NCBI GenBank assembly: GCA_017515765.1
Contig: JAFWFF010000088.1
Coordinates: 1 to 5,173 of the forward strand
Source: Bacillota bacterium
GTDB taxonomy: Bacteria > Bacillota > Clostridia > Peptostreptococcales > Anaerovoracaceae
DNA: 5,173 nt
Direction of reading: 5' to 3'
The first letter of the stretch is position 1. Each line of letters begins with the position of its first letter. Position numbers and translations under genes: made by a program. Positions 4,963-5,173 of the stretch are shown here, piece by piece. The notes beneath the pieces are model-generated. The model had not been told where the DNA came from, did no database searches, and saw only the letters and a list, made by a program, of their open reading frames with translations.

Positions 4963-5173
4963 GCTGTCACCGCTGGTGGCAGGGCACCTAGTAAAAAGCA
5001 TAGCATAGAAAAAGTCAAAATAAGACTATGAACTATCTGTAAAAGGAATAGTGAAGGTCAACGACAATTTCTTAATCAAACAATAGTTCTTGATACAAGA
5101 ATAAAGCGAAAGCAAGCGTTTGAGTTAAGATCAAAATGATTTAAGCCCGGAAGGGTTTAGATACGAATCATTA
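4963..5173 (+). other. Structured AT-rich leader, possibly of an rRNA operon, running off the window
   Basis: About 210 bases with no substantial open frame and clearly lower GC than the coding part. Several hairpins can be drawn: CTGTCACC/GGTGGCAG (4964-4971 with 4975-4982, one G-T pair) at the very 5' end; AGTC/GACT (5013-5027); GAACTAT (5030-5036) with ATAGTTC (5083-5089); TTCTTG/CAAGAA (5087-5092 with 5096-5101, loop ATA, competing with the last); and TAAGCCC/GGGTTTA (5142-5148 with 5153-5159) closed by a GGAA tetraloop. GGCACCTAGTAAAA near 4983 vaguely resembles the boxA-like stretch GCACCTTGAAAA of clostridial rRNA leaders and spacers. With the strong promoter this suggests the leader of a 16S rRNA gene beyond the window, but no mature rRNA sequence is present. 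A leader of a protein gene or a separate small RNA is also possible. Confidence 0.4.

Noticed and set aside
4998..5008. Tandem GCATA GCATA repeat in the leader
   Set aside because: There are only two 5-base units, which is expected by chance in AT-rich sequence; it is not a CRISPR or iteron array.
1..5173. Insertion sequences, tRNA genes or CRISPR arrays
   Set aside because: No transposase motifs, long terminal inverted repeats, tRNA-like cloverleaf with a T-loop, or regularly spaced repeats were seen on either strand.

Overview
This window looks like chromosomal DNA from a fairly GC-rich member of the Bacillota, probably Clostridia. The evidence is an RqcP (YabO-type) ribosome quality-control protein, strong purine-rich ribosome binding sites, TTG and GTG starts, frequent AGG and ATA codons, and a transcription-terminating cobalamin riboswitch. 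The assignment below class level is open. All protein genes are on the + strand.

Region 1 (1-2267) is a probable operon of three genes. It holds the 3' part of a GltS-type sodium/glutamate symporter (its 5' end is outside the window), rqcP starting one base after its stop, and after 26 bases a TIM-barrel protein of the sugar phosphate isomerase/epimerase fold starting at TTG.

Region 2 (2268-4272) starts at an extended -10 promoter. It encodes a MoxR-family AAA+ ATPase overlapping by 8 bases a membrane protein that begins like a DUF58 protein. Both are atypical. The ATPase keeps Walker A, arginine finger and sensor 2, but the Walker B Asp-Glu pair reads Glu-Tyr and the sensor 1 Asn reads Glu. 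Its partner has the DUF58 N-terminal half (two membrane segments and a beta domain), but in place of the conserved DUF58 core it carries about five more membrane segments. The transglutaminase gene that often completes such operons is absent.

Region 3 (4273-4906) is a compact riboswitch unit. A cobalamin aptamer begins 8 bases after the preceding stop codon. It is followed by an intrinsic terminator and then a near-perfect ribosome binding site for a 94-residue soluble protein I do not recognise. A second probable terminator follows, so this small gene seems to be the only target of the riboswitch.

Region 4 (4907-5173) changes to AT-rich sequence with no substantial gene. A very strong promoter (TTGACA, 18 bases, TGG-TATATT) drives a leader rich in short hairpins that runs off the window. 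The best guess is the leader of a stable-RNA (rRNA) operon lying just beyond the end, but no mature rRNA sequence is seen.

The items most worth following up are the cobalamin-controlled orphan protein and the altered MoxR/truncated-DUF58 pair.
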